A DNA stretch of 64,000 nt. Source: Hyaloraphidium curvatum (lineage: Eukaryota; Monoblepharomycota; Hyaloraphidiomycetes; Hyaloraphidiales; Hyaloraphidiaceae). Location of the stretch: contig JAIVFI010000030.1 in the NCBI GenBank assembly GCA_025558095.1, positions 186,001 to 250,000 on the forward strand, in the 5' to 3' direction. Each line of letters starts with the position of its first letter. The first letter of the stretch is position 1. Position numbers and translations under genes: made by a program. Shown here one piece after another: positions 33,901 to 44,483 of this stretch. A model generated the notes under the pieces. That model did no database searches. It worked only from the letters and a program-made list of their open reading frames with translations, and was not told where the DNA came from.

Positions 33901-34115
33901 TCCTCGCCGCCGCCGCCGTCGGCCTCCGCCTCGTCCTCCGCGCCATCCGCCGCCTCGCCGTCCGCGTCCTCGGCGCCGTCGACGTCCATCGGCGCGGGCT
34001 CCGACGGGGCATCCGAAACCGGCGCGCTCTCCTCGGCCGGCGCATTCGACTCCGCGACGCTCTCGGGCTCCGCCGTCGGAGGCCCGGCGCTCTCGCTGTT
34101 TTCCCCGGATTCCAT
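30904..34115 (-). CDS. Rsc7/Swp82-family chromatin-remodelling subunit with C-terminal PHD fingers
   Basis: From the ATG at 34115: about 280 residues of acidic/Ser-rich sequence with an AT-hook-like [23 protein letters not shown]. The Rsc7/Swp82 domain follows ([65 protein letters not shown], then [22 protein letters not shown]). A Gly/Pro/Met/Gln-rich linker, a small Cys/His cluster ([26 protein letters not shown]) and three PHD-type clusters complete it. The clusters begin at [34 protein letters not shown] and [28 protein letters not shown]; the last exon supplies YTCPCC. Rsc7/Swp82 proteins belong to RSC/SWI-SNF in fungi. PHD fingers read histone tails and occur in animal DPF/PHF10 subunits. 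Splicing over about four introns joins all parts in one frame sequence; two adjacent genes cannot be fully excluded. Confidence 0.82.
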
Positions 34116-34242
34116 TACGCCCCTCCCGGTCTCCCGGGCCCGCAGATCAACGGGATCCCCGTCACCGGCAGTTTTCAAAAGCCAAGGGATTATTGCAGAA
34201 TCGCGGTTGGCCATTTCGGCGGCATCCCCGCCAATTAAAGCT

Positions 34243-35114
34243 ATGGAGGCAGCTGGGGCATCAGAGCCCCCTGCAGATCCTGCAGTTTTGCCTCCGCAAT
34301 CTGGGGAGCCCGTTCCGGACGCTGTTGCCGGGGCAGATGCCGGGATCCCGGCGCCCACCACGCCCTCCCCCCCAAAGACCCCCTCCCGGACTCAAACCCC
34401 CTCCGCTGCGCGGTCGCAGACCCCTGCGGACCAGCCGGCTGTGAAACTCTCGACGAGCTCCAAGCCGTCGGCGGGGAACCTGGCCCCGGCGGGTGCGGTA
34501 CAGGGGGCCGCGCCCGGCTCGCCGGAACGGAAGGCGTCGCCGACGAGGGCGTCGCAGGCAAAGCTGGCACCGAAGAGCACGCATGCTTCCAGGACCTCGA
34601 ATCTGGCTCTCTCCAAAGCGAACGTTGGGCCGGCAGAGGAGAAGAAGGCCGAGAACGTCCTTTACGAACCGACCTACCAGCTGGCTCCGACCCACAGGTA
34701 CTTCGGACTCCCGTGCCCTCGACCACTTCTCATGTCTTGTTGTTGAAGATTTAGGCCTGACGCCGTCCAGCAGATCGCGGCCAAGGTGCTGGACCGCAAC
34801 CTGTCAAAAATCCGATACTCGCCCGAGGAAGCCGGTGCCCTGTGCATCAAGTGCGCCAACGAGATCCAGCAGGAAACAAAGAGTAGGATTGTCTGCGCTC
34901 TCCACCGGCGAGGATCTGACGCCGGCTCGCAGAGCTCCCGCTGGACAGGTACCGCATCATCGTCGACGTCTCGATCGGCGAGTTTGCCGGCCAGGGCGTC
35001 CGCAACGCCTCGCGTTGCCTCTGGGACACGGCCACGGATGCCAGCGCGACGGCCGTCTTCCGGAATGGCTCCCTGTTTGCGGTCGCGGTGGTGTTTGGCA
35101 TCTATCTCTTCTAG
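34243..35114 (+). CDS. TCTEX1-domain dynein light chain
   Basis: Exons 34243-34697, 34755 to about 34881, and about 34932-35114. A Ser/Pro/Thr-rich N-terminal extension of about 145 residues (many SP/TP sites) leads into the TCTEX1 domain: YEPTYQLAPTHRPDAVQQIAAKVLDRNLSKIRYSPEEAGALCIKCANEI, LDRYRIIVDVSIGEFAGQGVRNASRCLWD, DASATAVFRNGSLFAVAVVFGIYLF. The tail residues and the R-CLWD element match the DYNLT2B/TCTEX1D branch, which serves ciliary dynein-2 more than cytoplasmic dynein-1. That would fit a flagellated zoospore stage (inference). Its TAG stop overlaps the stop of the convergent methyltransferase gene in one CTAG. Confidence 0.92.
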
Positions 35115-35899
35115 ACATCTCCCGCGCCGGCTACAGATTCGGCCCCGCCGATGACCTCGGCCTGGTCGACGTCTCCTGCACCAGTGACGTCTTCGGCTCC
35201 CCCAGCAAACCCGCTGTCCGAATTTCGGTGCCTTGCCGGCTCCAGCACGTGCACAAAATGCGTGATGGCCGGCCGCGCCGGATTAACCTGTGCTTCCCGG
35301 GTGACCACCTCGACCATTGTCGCCAGCCTCCATCCCTCCACCACATAATCTGTCCGATCCGAGTAGCTGATCAACGCCCACTGGCCCCCCGGCTTGACCA
35401 CCCGTGCCAGGCTGCGCTGGTAGTTTGCCAGCACCTCTCGGGACCCCGTGCACGCCAGCGCGTCGAACGACGACTTGTCAAACACGAGGTCGACGCTCTC
35501 CGGCTCCACGGTGTCCAGCTTCAGCAGGTCGTCCACCCGGAACTCCAGCCGGTCGAGGTCCCTGTAGCGGTCCGACATCTTTCGGACCACGGTCTCGGAG
35601 AAATCCACCGAGACCACGCGCGCAGCGGGGTAGAGCGCGGCAAAGTCGGCGGGGAAGCGACTGGTCCCGCAGCCCGCGTTGAGGACCGTGAAGCCGTCCT
35701 CCATCGGCGAAAGACGGAGAAGCGGGAACACTTTCTTGGCCAGCTCGGCCGTCCCCATGAGCCACTCGAACTCGTTCTCCGACTCGAAACGCTCCTCCCA
35801 GTACGATCGTTCTGGGTACAATGAGCAAGAGCCGGGTGTCGATCAGCGATGCAGGGTTGGGCTTATTGGCACGGTTCGCTCACCGGCGTACGACGGCAT
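35111..35899 (-). CDS. Class I SAM-dependent methyltransferase, METTL13/EEF1AKMT4-like
   Basis: Exon 1 is only 16 nt (35884-35899, MPSYA plus one base); exon 2 is 35111-35811. The join gives MPSYAERSYWEERFESENEFEWL, the family's YW-x-x-R/E-F start. Motif I VLNAGCGTSRFP, motif post-I VVSVDFSETVV, FRVDDLLKLD, the acidic DLVFDKSSFDAL and VVKPGGQWALISYS follow. This set is typical of the group that methylates eEF1A and related targets; the actual substrate is not shown. The tail after HFVHVLEPAR is Gly/Ala/Asp-repetitive. The start was chosen because the YW motif needs the upstream mini-exon and no ATG precedes it in exon 2 before the core. Confidence 0.88.
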
Positions 35900-36111
35900 C
35901 GTTGTGCCCTTGTCCTTCGGTTCGGCTGCCCGTCTGAACCGGCGAGGAATCAATCGTCTCCAGAACGAGGCGAATGCCAGCCTGCCGTCCTCCCTCGTGG
36001 ACTGCCCCCCCGGACCGCTGCCTCGCGATTCCGCGAACCGCGGAAACCCCTTGCTGATTCCACCCAACGCGTCGAGCGACCGTGGTCGCGTCTGCACGCG
36101 TTTGAAACGCG

Positions 36112-37529
36112 ATGAAGATACCGCATTCGCTCTCCGCCGAGATCCATGCCGTGCGCGACGATCCCGAGTCGTTCTCCCTGCGCATCGACCCCGCCGCGGA
36201 GCGCGGGGACCGCCTCGCGGTGTCCTTCCTCCTCTGCGGGCACGACCTCCGCGCCGAGACCGCGACCTGCGTGTTCTACGACTCGTCGGACCTGGAGCTG
36301 CCCCCGGATCTGATACTCCCTCCGGAGCTCGCGTCCGTGACCCTGGACTCGCTCGCGAGCCTGAAGCCCCGCGGCACTCGGCTCTCGGAGCTCGCGGGGG
36401 AGCTGCGGAGGCGGTATGTGGAGGTGCAGTGGAGGAAGATCGAAGCGCTGGGCGTCGAGAGGCTCAGATTCGAGCTGTCGGCGGTGGACACGGGGAGGGC
36501 CGAGGGGTTGGTGAGGGTGAATCCGTCGGACGGGGGGACGATGGTGGGAGAGGCGGCCGTTCCGCGTCGTGGACGCTGACTTGCGGCGCTGACACGCCGC
36601 GGGGGCTAGGTCATCGTGGAGATACCCGTGGAGGTCGAGGTTCCAAAGGAAGCCAGCGGGCTTCCCAAGGACGCCTTGCCGTGCCTTACATGTGGGACCT
36701 TTTTGCTCGCAGCACGCGTTCAGGACCCGCCGCTTACTCCGTCTCTTGCCCTCAGACCGCCTTCGCGTGACCTACTACCTCAATGCCTCCCGCGACTCGC
36801 TGTCGCGCGTGGAGCGGCAGCTACTCCCCGGCAAACGCTCCACCTCCCGTGCGCCCGCCCTCCCCTCCTTTTCCCGGCCATTACCCCCATTTTCCATTAA
36901 CAGCATGCTGATTGATTACGTGCCGGACATCGGGGACTGGTTGCGCTATGAGCTGTTCCCGCCCGCGGACCTTCTGGAAAAGAGGAAGGGGCTCTTCCGG
37001 AGCTTGATGCACGGGTTTGAGAGGTGCGGGCGCGGCCTTACCGTTGTGCCGGCACGACTAAGGCTGGACTCGATACAGGCAACTGCTCGACATCAACGAG
37101 GCCGCGCTCACCGCGGCCTTTCTTTTCGAGGTATACTGCCCGCCTGCCGGCGCCGCGCGGGCGGGCGGCGGTCCGAACCCCGGCACGAACCCCAACCTGA
37201 GCGTCCCCCAGGGCGCCGCGGCTGCCCAAGCGCCTCAGACGGTGCTCGCGATCTGCCGGATCGACGTTTCCAACGCCGGGCGGGACGTGCCTCCTTTCGT
37301 AACTGCCATCTCGCCGCACTACTTCGTGCGCGGCAAGCCGCACGTGCCGCTGTCTCGGGAACTGACGGGGATGCTGCGGTGGGACTGGAGATTGACGTCG
37401 GACGAGCAGGTTGAGCAGTTCCGGTGGGTGTGAGCGCTGATCTGGCCGCGATCTCGGCTGACCCGGCTCCGGACTGCTTGCAGGGAGCAGCTGGTGCGGG
37501 TGCTGCCCACCGCATTCACCGGCGTGTGA
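36112..37529 (+). CDS. BABAM2: BRE/BABAM2-like protein (BRISC and BRCA1-A complex scaffold)
   Basis: BRE is a tandem UEV-type scaffold that holds the K63-deubiquitinase BRCC36 complexes. Exon 1 (from 36112) gives a UEV-like fold with LELPPDLILPPE, matching 'YPELPPDFIF'. Later exons give RLRVTYYLNASRDSLSRV, SMLIDYVPDIGDWLRYELF (family 'CLIDYVPQV'), FERQLLDINEAALTAAFLFEVYCP, ISPHYFVRGKPHVPLSRELTGML, and the last exon EQLVRVLPTAFTGV. Both UEV halves are therefore present. Introns are predicted after about 36550, near 36690-36752, at about 37023-37081 and at 37425-37482. The first two junctions are uncertain. BRE is common in animals and plants but missing from model yeasts. Confidence 0.88.
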
Positions 37530-37875
37530 GTAAGGGCGTGGGAGACTAGCGATCTCTTGTTCGAGGTCGAGGCGTCCCACTCCATGAGGGCTCTCCTTGT
37601 GGGCCGACGCCGCACAGTAGATCCTGCTCCAAATACTAGTGTCTTTCTCACAAGCGAAAATCGAGTAGAAGTCGGGACGTCTCAGGCCTTGAAAACAAGG
37701 TTGCCTGCTCGACGACGCGAGGGGTGGGCGGTGGACAGTGGGCGGTGCGAGATCGCCAAGAGGTCCAGACAGCATATCTCACCCCTTTCCCACGCCCAAT
37801 GGCCGGCCCGCGGCGCCGATTGTTGTTAGCCGGAGCCGCCGAGCGACGCTGAAGGAGCACGGAGCGTGTCGCGCC
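37530..37875. other. Intergenic region between BRE and IP6K
   Basis: This 346-bp gap separates two genes on the same strand, so it holds the BRE 3' end and the IP6K promoter. No RNA gene, repeat or convincing ORF is seen. Confidence 0.4.
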
Positions 37876-40412
37876 ATGTCTGCGGCTGCTGCGCGTGAGC
37901 GGGGCCGGCCCGAGTCCCCGTTCGCGCGAGTCGACCTCGGCGAGCGGCCGCTGACCCGCCAGGGCTCGGCGCACAACGGCGTGGCGCCCGCGGCGGACCC
38001 GCCGGCCGAGACGCCGCTGCCGCCGGCGATCGCGGACGAGGTGCTCTCCGCGCGGCCGGGCGACCCGCCGGTCAGCTTCACGCTGCACAACGCCGCGGAG
38101 GGCGGCGCGGCGATCTCGATCACCTTCTCGCCGTCGGCGCGCGGCACGGCGTTCGGCTCGCCGCTCGCGATCCCGCCGCGGCCCGCCGACGACGCGCCGC
38201 TGCTGTCGCCCGCGCACTCGGCGCGCTCGGTGTCGCTCGCCGACGCCTCGCCGCGGCTGCCGGGCCCCGCCGACGCCGTGTACTATGCGCGGCTCAACGA
38301 CGTGCGGGAGACCGACGACGCGGCGGACGCCGACGAGGACGCGGACTTCGACTTCTCGGCCTTCGTCTCGCAGCGCGGCCGCCCGCCCACGCTGCCGCTG
38401 ACGCCGTTCAGCGACCAGGTCGGCGGCCACACGCCGTTCCTGCGCTTCTCGGACCGCGCCGTGTGCAAGCCGCTCGACGAGGTCGAGCGCAGCTTCTACG
38501 AGCGCGCGGACCCGGAGCTGACCGAGTTCATGGCCGGCTACCTCGGCGTCGTCAACGTGACGTACGGCGCCCCTTTTTTCGGACCCGGGGAGAAGCTGGC
38601 CGCGGAGGGGTGGTGGGAACGGACACCGATGGTCCTGCTGGACCACGCGGCCGCGGCGCTCGACGAAGGCGACGAGGACCATGCCGACTCCGCGGCGATG
38701 CCGCACAGCGCGCCCTCGCCACACTACAACGCCGCGCTGCGGCGGCAGGTCTTCAGGGAAGCGCTTTCGCCGCGATCCCTGAAGGCGCGTTTCGCCCAGC
38801 TGAAGACCACGATGGGCCATCTGGCGCGGCCTGGCAAGTCGCGGCGGCATACGGACACGGACGAGCCCGTCGTGAAGCAGCTGAGCACCAGCCTGGGCAA
38901 CACCAACATCTACAAGCGGCGGAGCAGCACCAGCCTCGAGATTGAGCGGGGCGGTGCCAGCCCGGGCAGCATCAGCAGCGGCGAAAAGTTCAGCTTCATG
39001 GGCATGAACAAGGACGGTGGGTGTCCGAGTTCCTTTTCTGCTCGATTGCCGGTCGCCTCATCCTTCCCGGTGCTGCAGCCGCGAGCGAGGGCCAGCTTTC
39101 CCCGCCTTTCCCGTCCTCCGGCGTCCCAGATTCGCCGCCGCTGCTGCAGGCCAGCGGTTCCTCCCCCAGCCTGCCCTCCCCAGGCATGAACCCCATTTTC
39201 CACATGTCGGACGACGAAGGCGACGACAACCCGCGGCGCCAGCCGCAACTGCCCCCGCCGATGAAGGCAGCAACGCTCCCGGCCAAGCTGCCGCTCCGTG
39301 CCACCACGCGCCAGGCCTCGCAGGGCAGCTTCAACCCCTGGTCGCTGCAGATGCTGGAGAAGCTCAACACCCAGCTCGCAGAGTCCAAAACGCAGCAGTT
39401 TTTGCTGCTCGAGGACCTGACCGGCGGGATGAAGCATCCCTGCATCCTGGACCTGAAGATGGGCACGCGGCAGCACGGCATCCACGCGTCCAAGGAAAAG
39501 AAGGAGAGCCAGGAGCGCAAGTGCGAGCGGACGACGAGCAAGCACCTCGGTGTGCGGATCTGCGGGATGCAGGTGGGCCCTTCTGTTGCTGAACGCCTCC
39601 ACCGGCCTCACCGTTCGGCTCCTCAGGTCTTCAAAGTCGATACGCAGGACTACTACTACACGGACAAGTACTACGGTCGCCGCGTGCAGGTGGCCGGGTT
39701 CAAACAGGCCCTGCTGAGCTTTCTCGACAACGGGAGCCACCTCCTGCTCGGCTACGTGCCCGTGATCCTGAAGAAGCTGCGGCAGCTCGAGACCGTGGTC
39801 GAGCGGCTGAGCTCCTACCGCTTTTATGCTTCGAGCCTTCTGATCCTGTACGACGGGGACTGGGTCGGGGACGCCGGGGACGGCCCCGAGTCGCCCGAGA
39901 CGGCGCACGACGCCGGCGCGGAGTCGGAGTCGGATTCGGACGGCGGACCGGCTTCCGACGGCGGGTGGGAGTCGGATTTGGAGGAGGACGCGGTGCCCGT
40001 CCGAGGCGCGGGCCGCAAGCCGCGGCTGCGGGGACGACATCCGCCTGAGGCCAGGCACGAGGTGCTGATCAAGATGATCGATTTCTCGCATTCGATCACC
40101 AACCGACACCTGCTCCTGCCTCTCGACGGCCGGAAGGATGCCGGCGGGGAGGAAGGCTACGTGACGGACCCCGAGTCGGGGGCCAAGGTCCCCGGAATCC
40201 GGTGCAGCTACCCGCCGACCACGCGGGGGCCGGACAATGGGTACCTCCTCGGCCTGCGGAACCTGATCGCTGCTTTCGAGGAGGCGCTAGACTCGTACCA
40301 GGCGGACGGAACCCGTGTTGCGGGGCACATCACGCTGGAGGAGGCACGGAGGATGGGTGGGATCCTTCCGTTGGAACCGCTGGAGGGCGATGACATGCCG
40401 ATTGATGATTGA
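37876..40412 (+). CDS. KCS1: Inositol hexakisphosphate kinase (Kcs1/IP6K)
   Basis: Makes the inositol pyrophosphate 5-IP7 from IP6, a phosphate and energy signal. The first exon (from the ATG at 37876) is a disordered Ala/Pro/Asp-rich region followed by the N-lobe: [56 protein letters not shown]. After an intron near 39018 the C-lobe follows with the catalytic IPK signature [14 protein letters not shown] (P-x3-D-x-K-x-G). A 57-nt in-frame intron then joins ICGMQ to [18 protein letters not shown], and [10 protein letters not shown] (SLL motif) and KMIDFSHS (metal-binding Asp) complete it. An acidic insert sits between the last two, as in Kcs1. Its stop lies 35 bp from that of the convergent CH-domain gene. 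Confidence 0.95.
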
Positions 40413-40447
40413 TTCGATTCATTTTGTCATTTGAAATTCAACACGCA

Positions 40448-43400
40448 TCAATCAGTATTCTGCGGGCCATATTTCTTGAGGATTGAGACGAAGGCGACCA
40501 AGACCTGGGAAAGTCCGTCAGCTGGCTATGCAAAGGGCCAACCGGACGCAGACACACCTTGGACCGCTCCTGGTTGTTGAAGTCGAGGGGTCTCACGTTG
40601 TTGGTCTCGATGCCCAGCTTGGTCATGAAATTGATCAGGACCTGCAGATTGTCCATTTGCTGGGCCTGCATCATCGCTTTCTTGTTGTAGCGGCCGGCCG
40701 AGGCGCCCGAGGCGCTCTCAAGCGCACGGATGAGCACTATGCCATCCGTCAGGCTCGAGTACAAGTTGTCCTTGGTGATCTCTTTGTCCGGCACGTGCTT
40801 TTGCAGCCACAAAAGCATGTTTTCCTCGACCACGGCGTCGTTGCTGGTGTCGATCGCCGTCTTCTTTTGGATCTGAGAAAGTTGATCGTCAACTGACGAG
40901 CGATGAGACAATCCTCGATGAAACGCACCACCAAGGGCACCGCGGGGCCAGTCCAGGATACTTCGGGCCCGCCAATCGTCGGCTTCTTCTCGAGGGTGGC
41001 CCTGCTTTCGCCGTCGCCCTCCGCGGTCCCAGGAGTGGGTTCGGCAGAAGCATCCCCAGATGGAGACGTCTGTGGAGGGCCAGTGAAAGAGGTCTTGGGC
41101 GGGAGCTTTGGGGGTATCTTTGGCCGAACGGGAACGGCAGGCTGGTGGGCGGAGTAAGACCGCGCCAACACGATCGACGATGTCTGACTAACCTTGGGAG
41201 CAGCCGCAACCGGTTCCGGTGGCGGCGCAGCATCAACCTCGGCACCCTCTTCGGCCTCTGCTGCGGGAGGCTCCGCCCCCGCCTCCGTAGGGCCCTCCTC
41301 CGCTGCGGGCGGTGGAGGAGCCTGCCTCTTCTTGAGCTCGCCCGATATCGCGGCGACCATGGCGTCCGGCCTCGCCCCATAAACGAGCTTCGGCTTCCGA
41401 GCCACGGCGGGCTCCTCGACTGGCGGGGGCTCTTCCACGGCAGGCGAAGGCGGGGCTTCTTCGGCAGTCGAGGGAACCACGGCTGGCGCAGGTGCTGCGG
41501 CCGGCGCGGGGGAAGGCTCCGCGACCGATGTCGGCCTGCCGATCGTAGCAGGAGTTGCAAGGTCCATGTCAGCAAAGTTTGTGGAGCTCATGAGTTCGCT
41601 ACGTGCCGCGACGTCCGCGGCCGGTGGGGCTTCAGCAATCGGCGGTAGAGCGGGTGCTGCTGCCGACTCCGACGGGGTGTGCTCGACCGGCTCAGGAGGA
41701 GCCGACGGCTCCGGGACAACAACATCAACCGGGGCTGCTGCGCGTAGGCTGTTGCCGGCAGATCTCCGCTTCTGCAGGTTCGCCGGAGAGACGCCTCCCC
41801 GCATAGCAGCGGCCTGGCGGGCCCACATTTGTCACGAGGCGCAAAATCGGGCGGTCGAGTGCCACTCACCAGCGCCGACATGGCGGCGTTCGGCACATAC
41901 TTCTTGGGCTTCACCTCCTCGCCGTCCTCCGGGGCCAACTGCTCGCCGTCCGCGCCCACGACGGCCTCCAACGACGTCCGCGTGTCGACGCTAGTCCGAG
42001 GGGCCGAATCCGTGCTCATCCGCGGGGCTTCTTCGGCGACTGCGCCGACGTCCGTAGAAACGGAGACGGGCCTCGCCGGGAGCGATGGCCGCTGGGGGGG
42101 TGACGGCTGCGCGGGAACCTGCGGCGGCAGTTGCGGCGCGGCCCCTGCCGGCGGGCCAGCGACCTGGGACCACTGCACGCCCTCCGCAGGCGGTGTGGGC
42201 TGAGATGGCGGAACCGCGGCCGGCTCGGGGAACACCTGGCTTGGAGGGCGCACCTCGGGCACCACTTGGCTGGGCGGCTGCTGTGCCTGCACAGGAGTCT
42301 CCGCGGAAGCAACAGACATGCGCTTGTCGACGTCCGGGGACTCGACCGAGCTGCGCGAGGCCATTGATGCGCGGGGCGCGAGCTCGGCAGAGGCGTGCGC
42401 AGAACTGCTGCCTGCCGGCGGCGTGGTTGGCGACGTATCCTTGTGTCCGTCTTTCGGCGGCTTGCTGCCTTTCTTGAACATCTGCGGCAAGTCGTTGAGA
42501 CAGAGTCAAAACCGAGGCATTACCGTGACTCACCGATTTCATCCTCGAAAACATGTTCCCCCCTTTCTTCTCATCGTGATCGTGGTCCGCTGCTGCCGCA
42601 GCAGCAACCGCAACGGGAGCGATCGGGGAAGGCTGCTGTTGAACGGGCTGCCGGGCCTCGACCGAGTTCCGCGACAGGTCGCCCGAGACCGACGTTGCGG
42701 GGGAGGGCGAGATCGGCTGCCCGATCCCAGGCGAAGGCTGGGACACGGGGTAGGCGTCAGGAATCTGCGGGGAGGAATGTCGGAATGAGAAATGGAGGCT
42801 CGGCTCCACGGTGTTGTTGCTCACATTGGACTCGTCCGGCTCCTCGTCGGGTTGGTGCTCCTCCACAACAGGAACAGGCGGCACAACGCGTCTAGGAGGG
42901 ATGGGAGGGAGGGCCTGGGGCGGTGGGGCAGCAGCGGGAGCGGGGACTTCCGCTGCAGGCACGGTCGCGGGTTCCTCGGGCGCCGGCGGAGTCGGCGGGG
43001 CCGCCACCGGGGGAGCCGAAGCCTCGGCCGACGGCTTGTCCGCGTGCACCATGCCGGGGAGTTCAATGGGCGAACTCTGCGGGATTACCGGCAGCGGAGG
43101 TATCGGAGGCGGGGTGTCCTGAGGAGGAGAGTCAAGGTGAAGGCGTTCGCAATTTGGGAGAACCTACGTCCTCGGTGAGCGGCGCCGCCGCCGGAGCCGC
43201 TGCCTGTTCCACAGGCTGCTCCCCTTCCTCCTCATCGTCCTGAACCACGTGGAGGGCCTTGCCCCTCGGCGGGCGGGGGGGCTTCGGCCGCGTCTTGCGC
43301 ACGTCCTCCAGTGGCTTCGGAGACGCCGCAGGTTCCGGAGGTGCCGAGGCGGGGGCAACCACGGGAGCCGGAGCGGGAGCGGCGGGCTCCCGTTCCTCGC

Positions 43401-44193
43401 TGGCTGCGGGCTCCGCGGGCGCGGCCGGCGCCGGAGCAGGTTTGGGCGGACCAGTCAAGCCAGGAAGCGCGATGCCCATGCCCATCATGCCCGGTCGCGG
43501 TCCCGGCTGTGGGCGGCGATCCGGCATGGGCGGGGCGGTCGCGACTTCAGGGGCAGCAGCAGCCGCGGGAGGGGGCACGGCAACATCGAGCGCTTTCGTC
43601 GGGCTCGGGGGCGAAGGCTTCGTGGGGCTCGGCGGCGAAGGCTTAGCAGGGCTCGCCGCAGCGGGGCCGGGAGCGGCGGAAGACGCCGGAGCAGGGGACG
43701 CAGCCGCGGCGAGCGCGCCCGTGGCGGCGGCGAGGTCGCTCTTTTCCTGCTCCACGAGCTGCGCGATCGGTCAGATCGGGCGCTAACCGTGCAGCCACGA
43801 GGCCCACCGTATCGCGCAGCAGCGTCAGGAAGCTCCGCTTGCTGCGGACGCGAGCGAGACCCGATCGGAGTTGGGGACGGGAGGGAACGTGTCTCCGGGT
43901 CAGGGCCGGCCAGCGCGCGGGCGATCGGCGCACCTCGCGTCGTCCCACGCGTCCGCCAGCGCATCGACCACCGCCTCGACGTCGTCGTCTGTCCACGCGG
44001 CCACGTCGTCCGGCGGCGCGGCGTCGGGGGCCACGCGCTTCGCGGCGCGCTTCAGCTGCGCGAGCAGCTTGTCGCGGCGCTTGCCGGGCGGCAGCTTCGC
44101 AATCTTGGGCGCCGCGAGCATGTCGAACGCTGCCAAACCGTCAGGCGCGTCCCGGCGGCACGGAGCTTCCCGTACCCGGCGCGTCGGCGACAT
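40448..44193 (-). CDS. Large Pro/Ala-rich protein with C-terminal calponin-homology domain
   Basis: The C-terminus is a clear calponin-homology domain: ENMLLWLQKHVPDKEITKDNLYSSLTDGIVLIRALESASG, DNLQVLINFMTKLGIETNNVRPLDFNNQERSK, and by splicing VLVAFVSILKKYGPQ. Such domains bind F-actin or act in actin-linked scaffolds. The N-terminus (ATG 44193, or 44121) has a small helical, basic-acidic domain: KIAKLPPGKRRDKLLAQLKRAAKRVAP, DDVAAWTDDDVEAVVDALADAWDD, then SKRSFLTLLRDTLVEQEKSDLA. Between them lie roughly 900 residues of Pro/Ala/Ser/Val-rich sequence with many PPxP-type motifs (possible SH3 ligands), broken by several short introns. No family was recognised for the whole; a cortical actin or polarity adaptor is a guess. 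Confidence 0.8.
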
Positions 44194-44483
44194 TGAAATC
44201 GTATATTGGCGGCGAACTCGCCATAGTGTCCACCCGGAAGTCGATGGCCGGCGGTCGAAAGGCTGCCCCTGAGAACAGCCCGGTGCCGGTGCGAGGCCCG
44301 CGGTCCGCGGAAGGGCAGGCAGTGCGCCCGGAAGTTGCTGGCCCGCGAGTGCTGGGTCCGATCAACTGCGCGCGATCGGAGGCGACACGGCAACAGTACA
44401 TCACTCCGGTCGGCGCAGCTCTCCATCAGGAGCCGCGTTACCGGGCCGGAAAGTGCCTTGGCTGGACAGCATCGCGGTCGGGA

